Below are positions 16,688 to 27,634 of a stretch of 64,000 nt of DNA, piece after piece. Location: the NCBI GenBank assembly GCA_031291675.1, contig JARLIO010000076.1, positions 117,196 through 181,195 on the forward strand, read 5' to 3'. Positions within the stretch are counted from its first letter, which is position 1. Each line of letters opens with the position of its first letter. Position numbers and translations under genes: made by a program. A model generated the notes under the pieces. That model was not told the origin of the DNA. It did not search any database and worked only from the letters and a program-made list of their open reading frames with translations. This DNA is from Azospirillaceae bacterium (GTDB taxonomy: Bacteria > Pseudomonadota > Alphaproteobacteria > Azospirillales > Azospirillaceae).

Positions 16688-17491
16688 TCAGAACTTGTAG
16701 GCAAGACCGACGACGGCGATATGGCTGTCCAGGGTGGTCTTCGCCGAGACCTCGTCGACGCCAAAATTGTTGGTCTGGAAGAAGTTGATGTTCTGGCGTC
16801 CGAAATCGGAATAACGATAATCGACCCGGGCGACCCAGTTGGGCATGATCTCTGTTTCGAGGCCGGCACCCACGGTCCAGCCCACCAGCGCGTTGGTGGT
16901 GCTGCCGCTTTCGTTGGCACCGCACCAGGAGTTCGTCGACAAAAAGCCGCCGGGGCAGCTAACGCTGTATTTCTGGCTCTGGATCGCGATGCCGCCGGCG
17001 CCGTAGAGCAGGAAGCCCGGGGTCACGACGTAACCGACGCGGGCCCGGAAGCTGGCGTCAATGTCGGATTCAGACTGGATCTGGTCGCCGCCGGTGTTGG
17101 ATGAGGTATAGGTTGCTCCGGGGATCCCGTTGACGCTCTTTTTGTCACCAAGGTCACCGGCGACGTCGACTTCAAAGCCGAGTACGACGCTGGGGGAAAC
17201 CGGAAAATTGTAGCCACCATAGAGACCGACGCGGCCGGTCGTTGTGCCGAGATCAGCCGTATCCGACCCGCTCAGCGAAAATCCGCCCGACGCAAGATTT
17301 TGCGTGGTCCAGTGATCGTTGGTGACATGTGCGCCCGCCGACAGGCCCACATAGAAACCGGCCCAATCAGCCGAGGGATTGCTCGAGGAGTCGTCCGCGA
17401 GGGCGGTACCGGCCATCAAGGCTGCGATACAAAATCCAACGAGCCCTGCGGTCCCGGGAGCGACGTTCTTCGCGATTATCGCAACTCTCAT
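16688..17491 (-). CDS. Outer-membrane beta-barrel protein (Omp25/RopB-like)
   Basis: A 267-residue exported protein. The start ATG at 17491 is preceded on its strand by AGAGAGGTGA. A signal peptide (LVGFCIAALMAGTALA) precedes SADWAGFYVGLSAGAH, the usual opening of alphaproteobacterial opacity-type barrels. Alternating strands follow (VGLYGGYNFPVSPSVVLGFE, FRARVGYVVTPGFLLYGAGG, NALVGWTVGAGLETEI, WVARVDYRYSDFG) and the chain ends in ...VVGLAYKF with a terminal Phe, the BAM recognition signature. Two Cys in CPGGFLSTNSWC may form a loop disulfide. It has its own terminator, so it is monocistronic. Confidence 0.9.
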   Translation of the reverse strand: MRVAIIAKNVAPGTAGLVGFCIAALMAGTALADDSSSNPSADWAGFYVGLSAGAHVTNDHWTTQNLASGGFSLSGSDTADLGTTTGRVGLYGGYNFPVSPSVVLGFEVDVAGDLGDKKSVNGIPGATYTSSNTGGDQIQSESDIDASFRARVGYVVTPGFLLYGAGGIAIQSQKYSVSCPGGFLSTNSWCGANESGSTTNALVGWTVGAGLETEIMPNWVARVDYRYSDFGRQNINFFQTNNFGVDEVSAKTTLDSHIAVVGLAYKF

Positions 17492-17907
17492 AAGTCACCT
17501 CTCTAGAAAGGATCCTGTGCGACCGAGGCCAGGATTGAAAAAAACTATGGGAGACCGTAGTCGGTGGCTGTGACAGTGCTGTGACCGCGGACGCATATAT
17601 TGAGCGATGGGGCGCCGTCGTCGCCGAGCGTTGCATTAGCGCCACGCTACCAAAAGTGACAGTTTGACTGCATCAGGTCCGTTTGGCTTCTCCGGCCTGG
17701 GTCTTGCGCGGACCTGGTTGCTGTTGATACTTTTATGTCAACTTTCGCACGGGCGCGCGGCGATGCCGGAGCGCGTCCCGGTACGCCCGGTTGTCGCTGC
17801 GATGCGGCCCGACGCCGGCGTTTGGTCCCCGGTGTTACGGGGTACCATCATCAACCCTGTCGCATTTCCATCGGCGAACCCCTATCTGTTGCGCCGGGAC
17901 ATGCGCC

Positions 17908-17945
17908 AGAGCTGTTTCCGTTCACGTTGGATCGGAAACAGCTCT
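17908..17945. repeat. Dispersed hairpin repeat, family 1, copy B
   Basis: AGAGCTGTTTCCG (17908-17920) and CGGAAACAGCTCT (17933-17945) form a perfect 13-bp stem with a 12-base loop. Its reverse complement aligns with copy A at 8256-8289 including the loop GATCCAAC. Confidence 0.8.
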
Positions 17946-18010
17946 AGGTCTTTGTTTTGTCGCATTTTCTACGCCCAACCGGAACCCACTTGGTCGGAAA
18001 ATGCTCTAAC
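17946..18010 (-). repeat. Dispersed hairpin repeat, family 2, copy A
   Basis: Read on the minus strand it runs TAGAGCATTTTCCGACCAAG ... GGGCGTAGAAAATGCGACAA. GCATTTTC and GAAAATGC are complementary ends of a hairpin, with CCAA/TTGG inside. A second copy lies at 42968-43030. Family 1 copy B abuts it directly. Confidence 0.8.
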
Positions 18011-18027
18011 AGCGGAATTGAGCGAGA

Positions 18028-18795
18028 ATGGTGTCGAAATCTTCGGAGAGCCGGCCTTCCGAGCATGGCTGGCCGGTCTGGTTGAATACGGCCAAGACCG
18101 TCGTCGCGGCGGTGTTGCTGGCGCTGGGGGTTCGGACCGCACTGGCGGAACCGTTCCATGTGCCCTCGGGGTCGATGGAACCGACCCTGCTGATCGGCGA
18201 CTATTTGTTTGCCAGCAAGTTTGCCTATGGCTACAGCCGCTATTCGCTGCCGTTCGGTTTCGCGTCGTTTTCCGGCCGCATTCTGGACAATCCGCCGGCC
18301 CGTGGCGACATCGTGATTTTCAAATTGCCGCGGGATCCGCGCGAAACCTATGTCAAACGGGTGATCGGCCTGCCGGGTGATCACGTTCAGGTGGCGGGCG
18401 GCGTGCTGATCATCAATGACCAGCCGGTCGCGGTTCGCCGGATTGCCGATTTCGTCGACGACACGACCGGCGGCACCAGGATCCCGCAATTCATCGAAAC
18501 GCTTCCCGGCGGTCTCGAACATCACATTCTGCATGAGATGCGGCTTGGGGACCTCGACAACACGCCGGTGTTCCAGGTGCCACCCGGGCACTATTTCATG
18601 ATGGGTGACAACCGCAGCAATTCGCTCGACAGCCGGGTTCCGGCCACCGAGGGTGGGGTGGGTTTCGTGCCCGAGGACAATCTGATCGGCCGGGCCGACC
18701 TGCGCTATTTCTCGGTCGACCTCGATACCGACTGGACCGACCCCGCGGCGTGGCCGCGGGCGCTGCGCCTGGATCGGTTGGGCCTGATCGGCTGA
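18028..18795 (+). CDS. lepB: Signal peptidase I
   Basis: Membrane serine protease that removes signal peptides from Sec-exported proteins. The 255-residue chain has one N-terminal membrane anchor (TAKTVVAAVLLALGVRTAL, 21-40), then the box B motif VPSGSMEPTL with nucleophile Ser49, the box D motif YVKRVIGLPGD with general base Lys110, and the box E motif MMGDNRSNSLDSR. A single anchor and no large insertion match the compact alphaproteobacterial type. Two dispersed repeats occupy its 5' untranslated region. It is convergent with the esterase gene 16 bases downstream. Confidence 0.96.
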   Translation: MVSKSSESRPSEHGWPVWLNTAKTVVAAVLLALGVRTALAEPFHVPSGSMEPTLLIGDYLFASKFAYGYSRYSLPFGFASFSGRILDNPPARGDIVIFKLPRDPRETYVKRVIGLPGDHVQVAGGVLIINDQPVAVRRIADFVDDTTGGTRIPQFIETLPGGLEHHILHEMRLGDLDNTPVFQVPPGHYFMMGDNRSNSLDSRVPATEGGVGFVPEDNLIGRADLRYFSVDLDTDWTDPAAWPRALRLDRLGLIG

Positions 18796-18811
18796 GGCCG
18801 CCCGTGTCGCC

Positions 18812-20146
18812 TCACCACAGCCGGGACAAATAGCGGCGTAACCGGCGTTTCAGCGCGCCCAGCACGCCGTATTGCCCGTGATCCGAGGCAATTGGCGCGG
18901 GTGCGACATCGGCCGGTGGTGTCATCGTCGGCGCCGCCGGCATCGTGTCGCCCGCGGTGGCCCGGGGCGGTTTGGGGGCGCCCGGGGTCGCGACCGGTGC
19001 CGGACGTCGGGCTCGCGCCGCGGGACGGACGGTCACGATCGCCCAGATCGGGAAAATCGGAACCGACGGGATCAGGGGGCGCAGCATCACGGGTTCCGCG
19101 ACGACGGTCGCCGCGACGACGGCCGCGGACTCGGCATCCGCCGGTTGGTCCAGTCCCCAGGCCCGGGCATTGCAATAAGCGGCCCAGATGCCGGCCGGGG
19201 CGACATAGGGACCGGGCATTCCGCCCCGGGCCTCGTCATGGTCGCCGTCGTCCGAGCCCTCGGGGGGATTGATCGGGTCGGCATGGCCGAGTTTCGTCAA
19301 CGCGTAGAAATCGACGACCACGTCGCCGTCGTCATTCATATAGCAATGATGCTGCGCCGCGGGCAGTTGTTCGACCGTTGGCGGTTTCTTGACCTCGTGG
19401 ATCGTCGTCCACTGCTTGACCAGCTCGGTGGCATTGCGGGGCGCCACGGTGGCGTCCTGATCGCCGTGCCAGATCGTGATTCGCGGCCAGGGGCCGGTGT
19501 GACCGGGCGCGGCATCGCGCACCCGCGCCGCCCACTCCGGACCGGACCGGCTGCGACCGCGATACATGCTGCCCAGGGCCTCGATGACATTGCGGGCGCT
19601 GCCAAGGGGCAGGCCGCCAATCGCCGCACCCGCGGCGAACAGGTCCGGGTAGCCGGCCAGCAGGGCGACCGCCATGGCGCCGCCGGCCGAAAGGCCGGTG
19701 GCGAACACGCGCTTCGGGTCGATCGGATGGATCCCGGTGACGTGATCGATCATTTGCCAGATCGACAGCAGCTCACCGGAATCGTGCTGGACATCCTCGG
19801 GGCGGAACCAGTTGAAGCAGCCATGAGCATTGTTCTCGGGCCGCTGTTCAGGCAACAGAAGGGCAAAGCCCCAGAGATCGGCCAGTTCGATCCAGCCGGA
19901 ATGCAGGGCATAGTCCGCCGCACTCTGCCGGCAGCCATGCAGGACCACGACCAGGGGTATCGGCGCGGCGTCATCCCGCGACGGGATCAGCGCCAGCATG
20001 CGGAGATTGCCGGGATTGCTGCCGAAACTGGTAATTTCCTCCAGGCGATCGCTTTGCCGAGGCGACGCCGGAGAGAATTCCAGATTCAGCCCGGAACCGC
20101 GCTCCGAAGCCGCCCCCGGTAATTCCGCGTCCAAATTGACAGTCAT
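18812..20146 (-). CDS. PHB-depolymerase-family esterase
   Basis: Alpha/beta hydrolase of the LpqC/poly(3-hydroxybutyrate) depolymerase-type esterases. The oxyanion-hole strand is PLVVVLHGCRQSAADY, a CFNWF motif follows, the nucleophile elbow is ATGLSAGGAM (Ser), the acid is probably the Asp in WHGDQDATV and the base the His in AQHHCYM. The catalytic domain occupies residues about 50-320; the C-terminal ~120 residues are Ala/Pro-rich and then end in a short basic RRLRRYLSRLW tail. There is no clear signal peptide, so a cytoplasmic or granule-associated role is possible. True substrate is unknown. Confidence 0.87.
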   Translation of the reverse strand: MTVNLDAELPGAASERGSGLNLEFSPASPRQSDRLEEITSFGSNPGNLRMLALIPSRDDAAPIPLVVVLHGCRQSAADYALHSGWIELADLWGFALLLPEQRPENNAHGCFNWFRPEDVQHDSGELLSIWQMIDHVTGIHPIDPKRVFATGLSAGGAMAVALLAGYPDLFAAGAAIGGLPLGSARNVIEALGSMYRGRSRSGPEWAARVRDAAPGHTGPWPRITIWHGDQDATVAPRNATELVKQWTTIHEVKKPPTVEQLPAAQHHCYMNDDGDVVVDFYALTKLGHADPINPPEGSDDGDHDEARGGMPGPYVAPAGIWAAYCNARAWGLDQPADAESAAVVAATVVAEPVMLRPLIPSVPIFPIWAIVTVRPAARARRPAPVATPGAPKPPRATAGDTMPAAPTMTPPADVAPAPIASDHGQYGVLGALKRRLRRYLSRLW

Positions 20147-20396
20147 TCATCCTCACAGACCGACGGTGTGTCATACGATATGTTCGCATCGTCGTGTCAC
20201 GACCTAAGAAATGCTACCGTGAATCAAGGGATCGTTGGGACGCTCGGCGCTCGGCCGCTGTCTTGTGACCCCATTCTGTATACAGGTATGTTGCAATGCA
20301 GCATGAATAAGGGGGGCCGTCAATCTTTCTGCCGAAAGCGGTCTCCGGCGCGTTCCATCCAAGCCGACCGTCACGCTGATCCTGCGGGAGAAACCG

Positions 20397-22196
20397 GTGT
20401 CTGACATGTCCATTCCCGTCACCGATCGGGTCGCCGCTCGCGCGGCCCGCGACGCGGGCCGTTTTGATTGCGCCCTGGTCCATTATCGTGCCGCCCTGGC
20501 CGGCGATGGCTCGGCGGCAGATCTATGGTGTGAGTTCGGTTGGGTGCTGTTGCGCCGCGAGCGGTTTGCCGAGGCCGTCGAGGCCTACGGCGAGGCGATC
20601 GCCCTGCGCCCGGATCTGATCGAGGCGCACTGCAATCTCGGTGTTGCCCTGCACCGCCTCGGCCGCCCGCAGGAAGCGATGGCCGCGACCCTGGCGGCCG
20701 TCCGCCTCGACCCCACCTTGCCGCAACCGCATTTGAACCTGGGCAGCTTCCTGAGCGAGCAGGGATTGCTGGAGGTGGCGACGCTCAGCCTTGCGCAGGC
20801 CCTGACGCTGCGGCGCGATTCCGCGGTCTTGAACAATCTGGGCAATGTCCTCGCGGACCAGGGGCGGCTTGAGGAGGCGGAAGCGGCTTATCGCGAGGCT
20901 CTGGCGCTGGCCCCGGGCAATCGCGCGACCCATTCCAATCTGTTGCGGCTGCTCAATTACCGGCCATCGCTACGCCCCGAGACCTTGTTTGCTGAACATT
21001 GCGCTTGGGCGGCGCTCCACGACACCGGGGACCGCGCTGCCTTGCCGCCCGCCGCGCCGCCGCACCACGCCGGTCCGCTGCGCATCGGACTGGTGTCGGC
21101 GGACTTCCGCGGCCATAGCTGTGGTTTCTTCATTCGCGCCCTGCTCGAGGGCCGGGATCCCACGCGGCTGCATGTCACGTGCTACGCCGAACCGGCGCCG
21201 GCCGATGCGATGACGGCGATATTGCGGGCCCGGGCCGATGGCTGGCGTGACCTGGCCGGGATCGATGATGCCGCGGCGGCCGACCTGATCGCCGCCGATC
21301 ACATCGACGTCCTGATCGACCTGAGCGGCCACACCCAGGGCAATCGACTGACATTGTTCATGCGCCGGCCGGCGCCGGTGCAGGTCGCCTGGCTCGGCTA
21401 CCCCAACACTACGGCGGTCGCGGCGATCGGCTGGCGGATCACCGATGCCGAGGCCGATCCGCCCGGCGCGGCCGATCGGCTGCATACCGAGCGGTTGTTG
21501 CGCCTACCCACCGGTTTCCTGGCCTATCGGCCGGCGGACGAGGCGCCGCCGCCCGTGGTCCATCCGCCTCGGGAAACGCCGGATCAAATCGTGTTCGGCT
21601 CGTTCAACAATCTGCCCAAGATCACGGATGCGGTGATTGCGCTGTGGGGGCAGTTGCTGCGGGCGGTGCCCGGCGCGAAACTGCTGTTGAAATGCCGCAG
21701 CCTGCGCGATGCCGCGACGGCGCAACGGTTGCGCGGTCGCTTCGCCGGCTGGGGCGTGACGCCGGAGCGGTTGGAACTGATCGGCTGGCTGCCCGATCGC
21801 GCCGATCATCTCGGGCTTTATCAGCGGATCGATATCGCCCTGGATCCGTTTCCCTACAACGGCACGACGACAACCTGTGAGGCGTTGTGGCAGGGCGTTC
21901 CGGTGGTCACCCTGGCGGGGGATCGCCATGCCGGTTGCGTTGGGGTCAGCCTGTTGACCCGGGTCGGCCTGGCCGATCTGATCGCGCCGACGCCGGATGC
22001 CTATGTCGCGATCGCGGCGGCGCTGGCGGCGGATGGCGAGCGCCGCGCAATCCTGCGTGCCACCCTGCGGCCCCGGATGGCGGCATCGCCCCTGTGTGAC
22101 CGCGCCGGTTTCGCCGCGGCCTTCACCGCGGCGCTGGAACAAGCGGTGGCGGCGCAGCGCGGCGCGGTGTCGCGCGAAGACACAATCCCGCTTTGA
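20397..22196 (+). CDS. TPR/GT41 O-linked N-acetylglucosaminyltransferase-like protein
   Basis: A 599-residue protein of the OGT/SPINDLY type. Residues about 15-190 are four to five TPR units (PDLIEAHCNLGVALHRLGRP, PQPHLNLGSFLSEQGLLE, AVLNNLGNVLADQGRLEEAE). From about 220 the GT41 domain begins with LRIGLVSADFRGHSCGFF; further motifs are DVLIDLSGHTQGNRL, APVQVAWLGYPNTT, FGSFNNLPKI and DPFPYNGTTTTCEALWQGVP, covering donor-nucleotide binding. Such proteins transfer a sugar to protein acceptors or act in glycan assembly. GTG at 20397 has GGGAG six bases upstream; ATG at 20406 is the alternative. No flagellin or obvious acceptor gene is adjacent. Confidence 0.92.
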   Translation: MSDMSIPVTDRVAARAARDAGRFDCALVHYRAALAGDGSAADLWCEFGWVLLRRERFAEAVEAYGEAIALRPDLIEAHCNLGVALHRLGRPQEAMAATLAAVRLDPTLPQPHLNLGSFLSEQGLLEVATLSLAQALTLRRDSAVLNNLGNVLADQGRLEEAEAAYREALALAPGNRATHSNLLRLLNYRPSLRPETLFAEHCAWAALHDTGDRAALPPAAPPHHAGPLRIGLVSADFRGHSCGFFIRALLEGRDPTRLHVTCYAEPAPADAMTAILRARADGWRDLAGIDDAAAADLIAADHIDVLIDLSGHTQGNRLTLFMRRPAPVQVAWLGYPNTTAVAAIGWRITDAEADPPGAADRLHTERLLRLPTGFLAYRPADEAPPPVVHPPRETPDQIVFGSFNNLPKITDAVIALWGQLLRAVPGAKLLLKCRSLRDAATAQRLRGRFAGWGVTPERLELIGWLPDRADHLGLYQRIDIALDPFPYNGTTTTCEALWQGVPVVTLAGDRHAGCVGVSLLTRVGLADLIAPTPDAYVAIAAALAADGERRAILRATLRPRMAASPLCDRAGFAAAFTAALEQAVAAQRGAVSREDTIPL

Positions 22197-22227
22197 CATC
22201 GTCGCGACATCGTTTAGTCTGACGTCA

Positions 22228-24257
<2,030 letters not shown>

Positions 24258-24319
24258 GCAGCGGGCCTGGTGGCCCGGCGCCGGTCCGGTGTCGGGTCAC
24301 AGGCGGGTGGGACAGGGCG

Positions 24320-25255
24320 ATGCGAATACTGGTATTGGGCGCCGGTGGCACCGGGGGCTATTTCGGCGGAAGGCTGGCGGAGGCAGGGGCCGATGTCACC
24401 TTTCTGGTGCGTCCGGCCCGGGCGGCGGCGCTCCGCGAAACCGGGCTGCGGATCCGCAGCCCGTTAGGTGATGCCGATCTGGCAGTTGCCACACTGACCG
24501 CGGACGCCGTGGTGTCGCCCTATGATCTGGTGCTGCTGAGCTGCAAGGCCTACGACCTCGACGACGCGATCCGGGTGTTGGCGCCGGCGGTCGGGCCGGA
24601 GACGCTGATCCTGCCGGTGCTCAACGGCCTTGCCCATCTTGACCGGCTCGATGCCGCCTTTGGCGCAGCCCGGGTGCTGGGGGGCTTGTGCGTCATCAGC
24701 GCGACGGTCGGTCCGGCCGGGGAGATCCAGCACCTCAACCAGATCCAGACCCTGACCTTCGGCGCGCGGTCCGCGGCGGTCCCGGCGTCGCGCTGCGCGG
24801 CGATTGCCGCGGCATTTGCCGGTGCCAAATTCGAGGTCCGGCTCAGCGACGATATCGACCACGACATGTGGGGCAAGTTCGTGTTCCTGACCGCACTGGC
24901 ATCGGCGACGTGCCTGATGCGCGGCAATGTCGGTGCCATCATGGCGACCACCGATGGCGAAGCGATCATCCGCGACCTGTTCGCCGAGTGCGAGTCGGTT
25001 GCCGTGGCTTCGGGGCAGGCGACGGCGCCGGCGACACAGGCTGCCAGTCTGCGATCTTTGACCGAGCGTGGATCGCCCCTGGCGGCGTCGATGTTGCGCG
25101 ACATCGAGGCCGGGCGTTCGATCGAGGCCGATTCGATCATCGGCGACATGCAACGCCGCGGCCGTTCGCTGGGGCTGCCGCTGCCGCTGCTGCGGTTGGC
25201 CCTGTGCCACGCCCAGACCTATCTGGCCCGGCGCCGTCAGGCCCCGCGCTCGTGA
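24320..25255 (+). CDS. Ketopantoate reductase family protein (PanE/ApbA-like)
   Basis: NADPH-dependent reductase family; PanE makes pantoate for coenzyme A. The N-terminus is a Rossmann motif, MRILVLGAGGTGGYFGGRLA. The middle has LLSCKAYDLDDA (with the Lys used by PanE), LPVLNGLAHLD, and the C-terminal catalytic domain has WGKFVFLTALASATCLMR and SSML-like RSIEADSI near the end. At 311 residues it is normal length. It starts 62 bp after thiC and overlaps the GNAT gene by four bases (GTGA), so it is translationally coupled to it. Many genomes hold several paralogues, so true panE identity is not proven. Confidence 0.87.
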   Translation: MRILVLGAGGTGGYFGGRLAEAGADVTFLVRPARAAALRETGLRIRSPLGDADLAVATLTADAVVSPYDLVLLSCKAYDLDDAIRVLAPAVGPETLILPVLNGLAHLDRLDAAFGAARVLGGLCVISATVGPAGEIQHLNQIQTLTFGARSAAVPASRCAAIAAAFAGAKFEVRLSDDIDHDMWGKFVFLTALASATCLMRGNVGAIMATTDGEAIIRDLFAECESVAVASGQATAPATQAASLRSLTERGSPLAASMLRDIEAGRSIEADSIIGDMQRRGRSLGLPLPLLRLALCHAQTYLARRRQAPRS

Positions 25256-25809
25256 GCCTGGCCCCGCGCCTGGCCCCGGGCTTGACTGTGAGCCCGGGGG
25301 TCGAAACCCGCTTGCGGCCCCGCCCGCCGGCGGCTACGGATCTGCCGGCGATGCTGGCGCTTAACAACGGGCACGCGACCGAACTGTCGCTGTTGAGCGC
25401 GTCGGCTCTGGTCGATCTGTTGGCCGGGGCCTGGTATGCCCGGATCCTTGGCGACGGCGCCGCGCTGATCCTGGCCTTCGATCAGGACGCCGCTTATGAC
25501 AGCCTCAACTTCCTCTGGTTCCGAGCGCGCTATCGCCGCTTTGTCTATATCGACCGCGTCGTCGTGACCGAGTCGGCCCGGGGCCAGGGATTGGCGGCGG
25601 CCCTGTATCGCGACCTCGCGGCCGCAGCCACGGCGGCCGGACACCAACAATTGTGCTGCGAAGTCAATCTGGATCCACCCAATCGAGGGTCCGACGCGTT
25701 CCACGCCGGTTTCGGATTCGCCGAGGTCGGGCAGGCCCGTTTGGGAGATCGCGACAAGACGGTGCGCTATCTCACGCGGGCGCTGCCCCTGGCCGGTTCC
25801 GGGCGCTGA
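25252..25809 (+). CDS. GNAT-family acetyltransferase
   Basis: A 185-residue acyl-CoA-dependent N-acetyltransferase. The GTG at 25252 overlaps the preceding stop codon. The acetyl-CoA pyrophosphate loop is VVVTESARGQGLAAALYRDL and the C-terminal part has CEVNLDPPNRGSDAFHAGFGF, a motif shared by a group of bacterial GNATs in which N-D-P-P-N precedes the last helix. The substrate is unknown. Coupling to the PanE-like gene suggests a shared transcript but not necessarily a shared pathway. It converges on glpD with 13 bp between stops. Confidence 0.85.
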   Translation: MSLAPRLAPGLTVSPGVETRLRPRPPAATDLPAMLALNNGHATELSLLSASALVDLLAGAWYARILGDGAALILAFDQDAAYDSLNFLWFRARYRRFVYIDRVVVTESARGQGLAAALYRDLAAAATAAGHQQLCCEVNLDPPNRGSDAFHAGFGFAEVGQARLGDRDKTVRYLTRALPLAGSGR

Positions 25810-25822
25810 GGGCGCGGCCCGG

Positions 25823-27367
25823 TCAGGCCGCGGCCGGCTGCTGGGATCCGAGTTCGCGAATCGCCTGATCGACCGCGGTGATTTGCGCGGGCGACAGGCG
25901 CAGGCCGAGCTTGCTGCGCCGCCACACGACATCCTCGGCCGTCTGGGCCCATTCGCTGCGGACCAGATAGCGCAATTCGGCCAGGGTCAGGTCAGCCCCC
26001 AGCACCGGACCCAGATCATCCAGGCTCCGCGCCGCGCCCAGCAGATCGGTGACGCGGGTGCCATAGGCGTGCAACAGGCGCAGCAGCGTGGCCGGGGCCA
26101 GGAACGGATAGCGCGCGCCCGTCATGCGGTGCAGGTCGTCGAAACCATCAATGGTGAAATCACCGCCGGGCAGGGGGGCTTTCCCGGTCCAACCGGGCGG
26201 CTGACCGGCGACAGCGTCAAGGTGGGGGCTCAATTGGAGCAGTGCGGCCTCGGCAAGACGGCGATAGGTCGTGATCTTGCCGCCAAAGATCGACAGCAGC
26301 GGTGCCTGCTGCGCCGGGGCATCGAGCTTGAGCACGTAATCCCGGGTCGCCTGTTGCGGCGCCGATGACCCGTCATCATAGAGCGGCCGGACGCCGGAAT
26401 AGGTCCAGACCACCTTGTCCGGGGTCACTGCCGCTTGAAGATAGGTGCTGGCGGCGCGACACAGATAGTCGATTTCGGCCGGAAGGATCCGGACGTGATC
26501 CAGGTCCCCGGAAAAGTCCTGGTCCGTGGTGCCGATCAGCGTGAAATCATGCTCGTAGGGGATGGTGAAGACGATTCGCCCGTCACCACCCTGGAAGATA
26601 TAGCACCAGGGGCCGTCATAGAGGCGGGGCACCACAATGTGGCTGCCCTGGACCAGGCGTACGGTGGTCGGCGTCCGGCTGTCGATCACCGATCCGGCGA
26701 CCTTGCCGACCCAGGGGCCTGCGGCATTGACCAGCGCGCGTGCCCGCACCGTGGTGACCGACCCGGTGTTTTCGTCGCGAACCTCGACATGCCACAGTCC
26801 GTCGCGCCGGGTCGCCGCGGTACAGGCGGTGCGCGGCGCAATCGTTGCGCCCCGGTCGGCGGCGTCACGGGCGTTGAGAACAACCAGGCGCGAATCCTCG
26901 ACCCAGCAGTCGGAATATTCGAAGCCCCGGGTGAAAATCGGCTTCAAGGGGGCGCCGCGCGGGTCGGTGCGCAGCCTTAGCGTCCGCGTTCCCGGGAGCC
27001 GCTTGCGGCCGCCGAGATGATCATACATCAACAGCCCGAGGCGCAGCAGCCAGGCCGGACGCAGGTCGCGATGGTGGGGCAGCACGAAGCGCAGCGGCCG
27101 GATGATGTGTGGTGCGATGCCCCACAACACTTCGCGTTCCATCAGCGCCTCGCGGACCAGCCGGAATTCGTAATATTCCAGGTAGCGCAAACCGCCATGG
27201 ATCAGCTTGGTCGACGCGCACGACGTCCCCGACCCGAGATCACGCCGCTCGCACAGATAGACCTTCCAGCCACGACCCGCCGCGTCGCGCGCGATCCCGG
27301 TGCCGTTGATGCCGCCGCCGATCACGGCGATGTCATAGATGCGTTCATCGCCCGATGCCGTCGTCAT
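25823..27367 (-). CDS. glpD: Aerobic glycerol-3-phosphate dehydrogenase
   Basis: FAD-dependent membrane-associated enzyme that oxidises glycerol 3-phosphate to dihydroxyacetone phosphate and feeds electrons to ubiquinone. From ATG 27367 (preceded by GGGGGGT) the product is 514 residues. FAD motif: DIAVIGGGINGTGIARDAAG; substrate region: SCASTKLIHGGLRYLE; later YDGPWCYIFQGGDGRIVFTIPYE and FGGKITTYRRLAE. Upstream, two palindromic sites at 27407-27416 and 27433-27442 may be operators. No glpK, glpF or glpR gene is adjacent. Confidence 0.95.
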   Translation of the reverse strand: MTTASGDERIYDIAVIGGGINGTGIARDAAGRGWKVYLCERRDLGSGTSCASTKLIHGGLRYLEYYEFRLVREALMEREVLWGIAPHIIRPLRFVLPHHRDLRPAWLLRLGLLMYDHLGGRKRLPGTRTLRLRTDPRGAPLKPIFTRGFEYSDCWVEDSRLVVLNARDAADRGATIAPRTACTAATRRDGLWHVEVRDENTGSVTTVRARALVNAAGPWVGKVAGSVIDSRTPTTVRLVQGSHIVVPRLYDGPWCYIFQGGDGRIVFTIPYEHDFTLIGTTDQDFSGDLDHVRILPAEIDYLCRAASTYLQAAVTPDKVVWTYSGVRPLYDDGSSAPQQATRDYVLKLDAPAQQAPLLSIFGGKITTYRRLAEAALLQLSPHLDAVAGQPPGWTGKAPLPGGDFTIDGFDDLHRMTGARYPFLAPATLLRLLHAYGTRVTDLLGAARSLDDLGPVLGADLTLAELRYLVRSEWAQTAEDVVWRRSKLGLRLSPAQITAVDQAIRELGSQQPAAA

Positions 27368-27404
27368 GTCGACCCCCCGCTCTGTGTCTGGACCGCTGCG
27401 CTCG

Positions 27405-27444
27405 TTTTCATTCGAAATTACCCTATTCAATGTTCATATGAAAA
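27405..27444. promoter_or_regulatory. Twin palindromic sites upstream of glpD
   Basis: TTCATTCGAA (27407-27416) and the perfect palindrome TTCATATGAA (27433-27442) are similar ten-mers centred 26 bp apart, 40-75 bases upstream of the glpD start. The spacing and similarity suggest two turns-apart operators for a dimeric repressor, such as a DeoR/GlpR-type regulator; this is inference. Confidence 0.4.
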
Positions 27445-27634
27445 TTCAAGAGCCAAAACGAACCGATGGGTTGTCGGGTGCAAAACCGTGACCGCGGGCA
27501 CGCCGGCGTAAGCCTGGCCGTGCCAGCCTCACGGCTCGTCAGACTTTGCGGAACTTCTTTTTCTGAAACCCCGTGACCGTGCGCCGTCGTGACGGCATGC
27601 CTGACCCTCAAGATCCAATCGCTTGGAGTTCGTC

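Larger units (their letters stand above)
17492..18027. other. Intergenic region with two dispersed repeats upstream of signal peptidase
   Basis: About 535 bp. The first 400 bases hold no convincing gene; the part next to 17491 should contain the barrel promoter. The last 120 bases are almost wholly filled by two dispersed hairpin repeats (17908-17945 and 17946-18010), ending 18 bases before the signal peptidase start codon. Confidence 0.6.
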
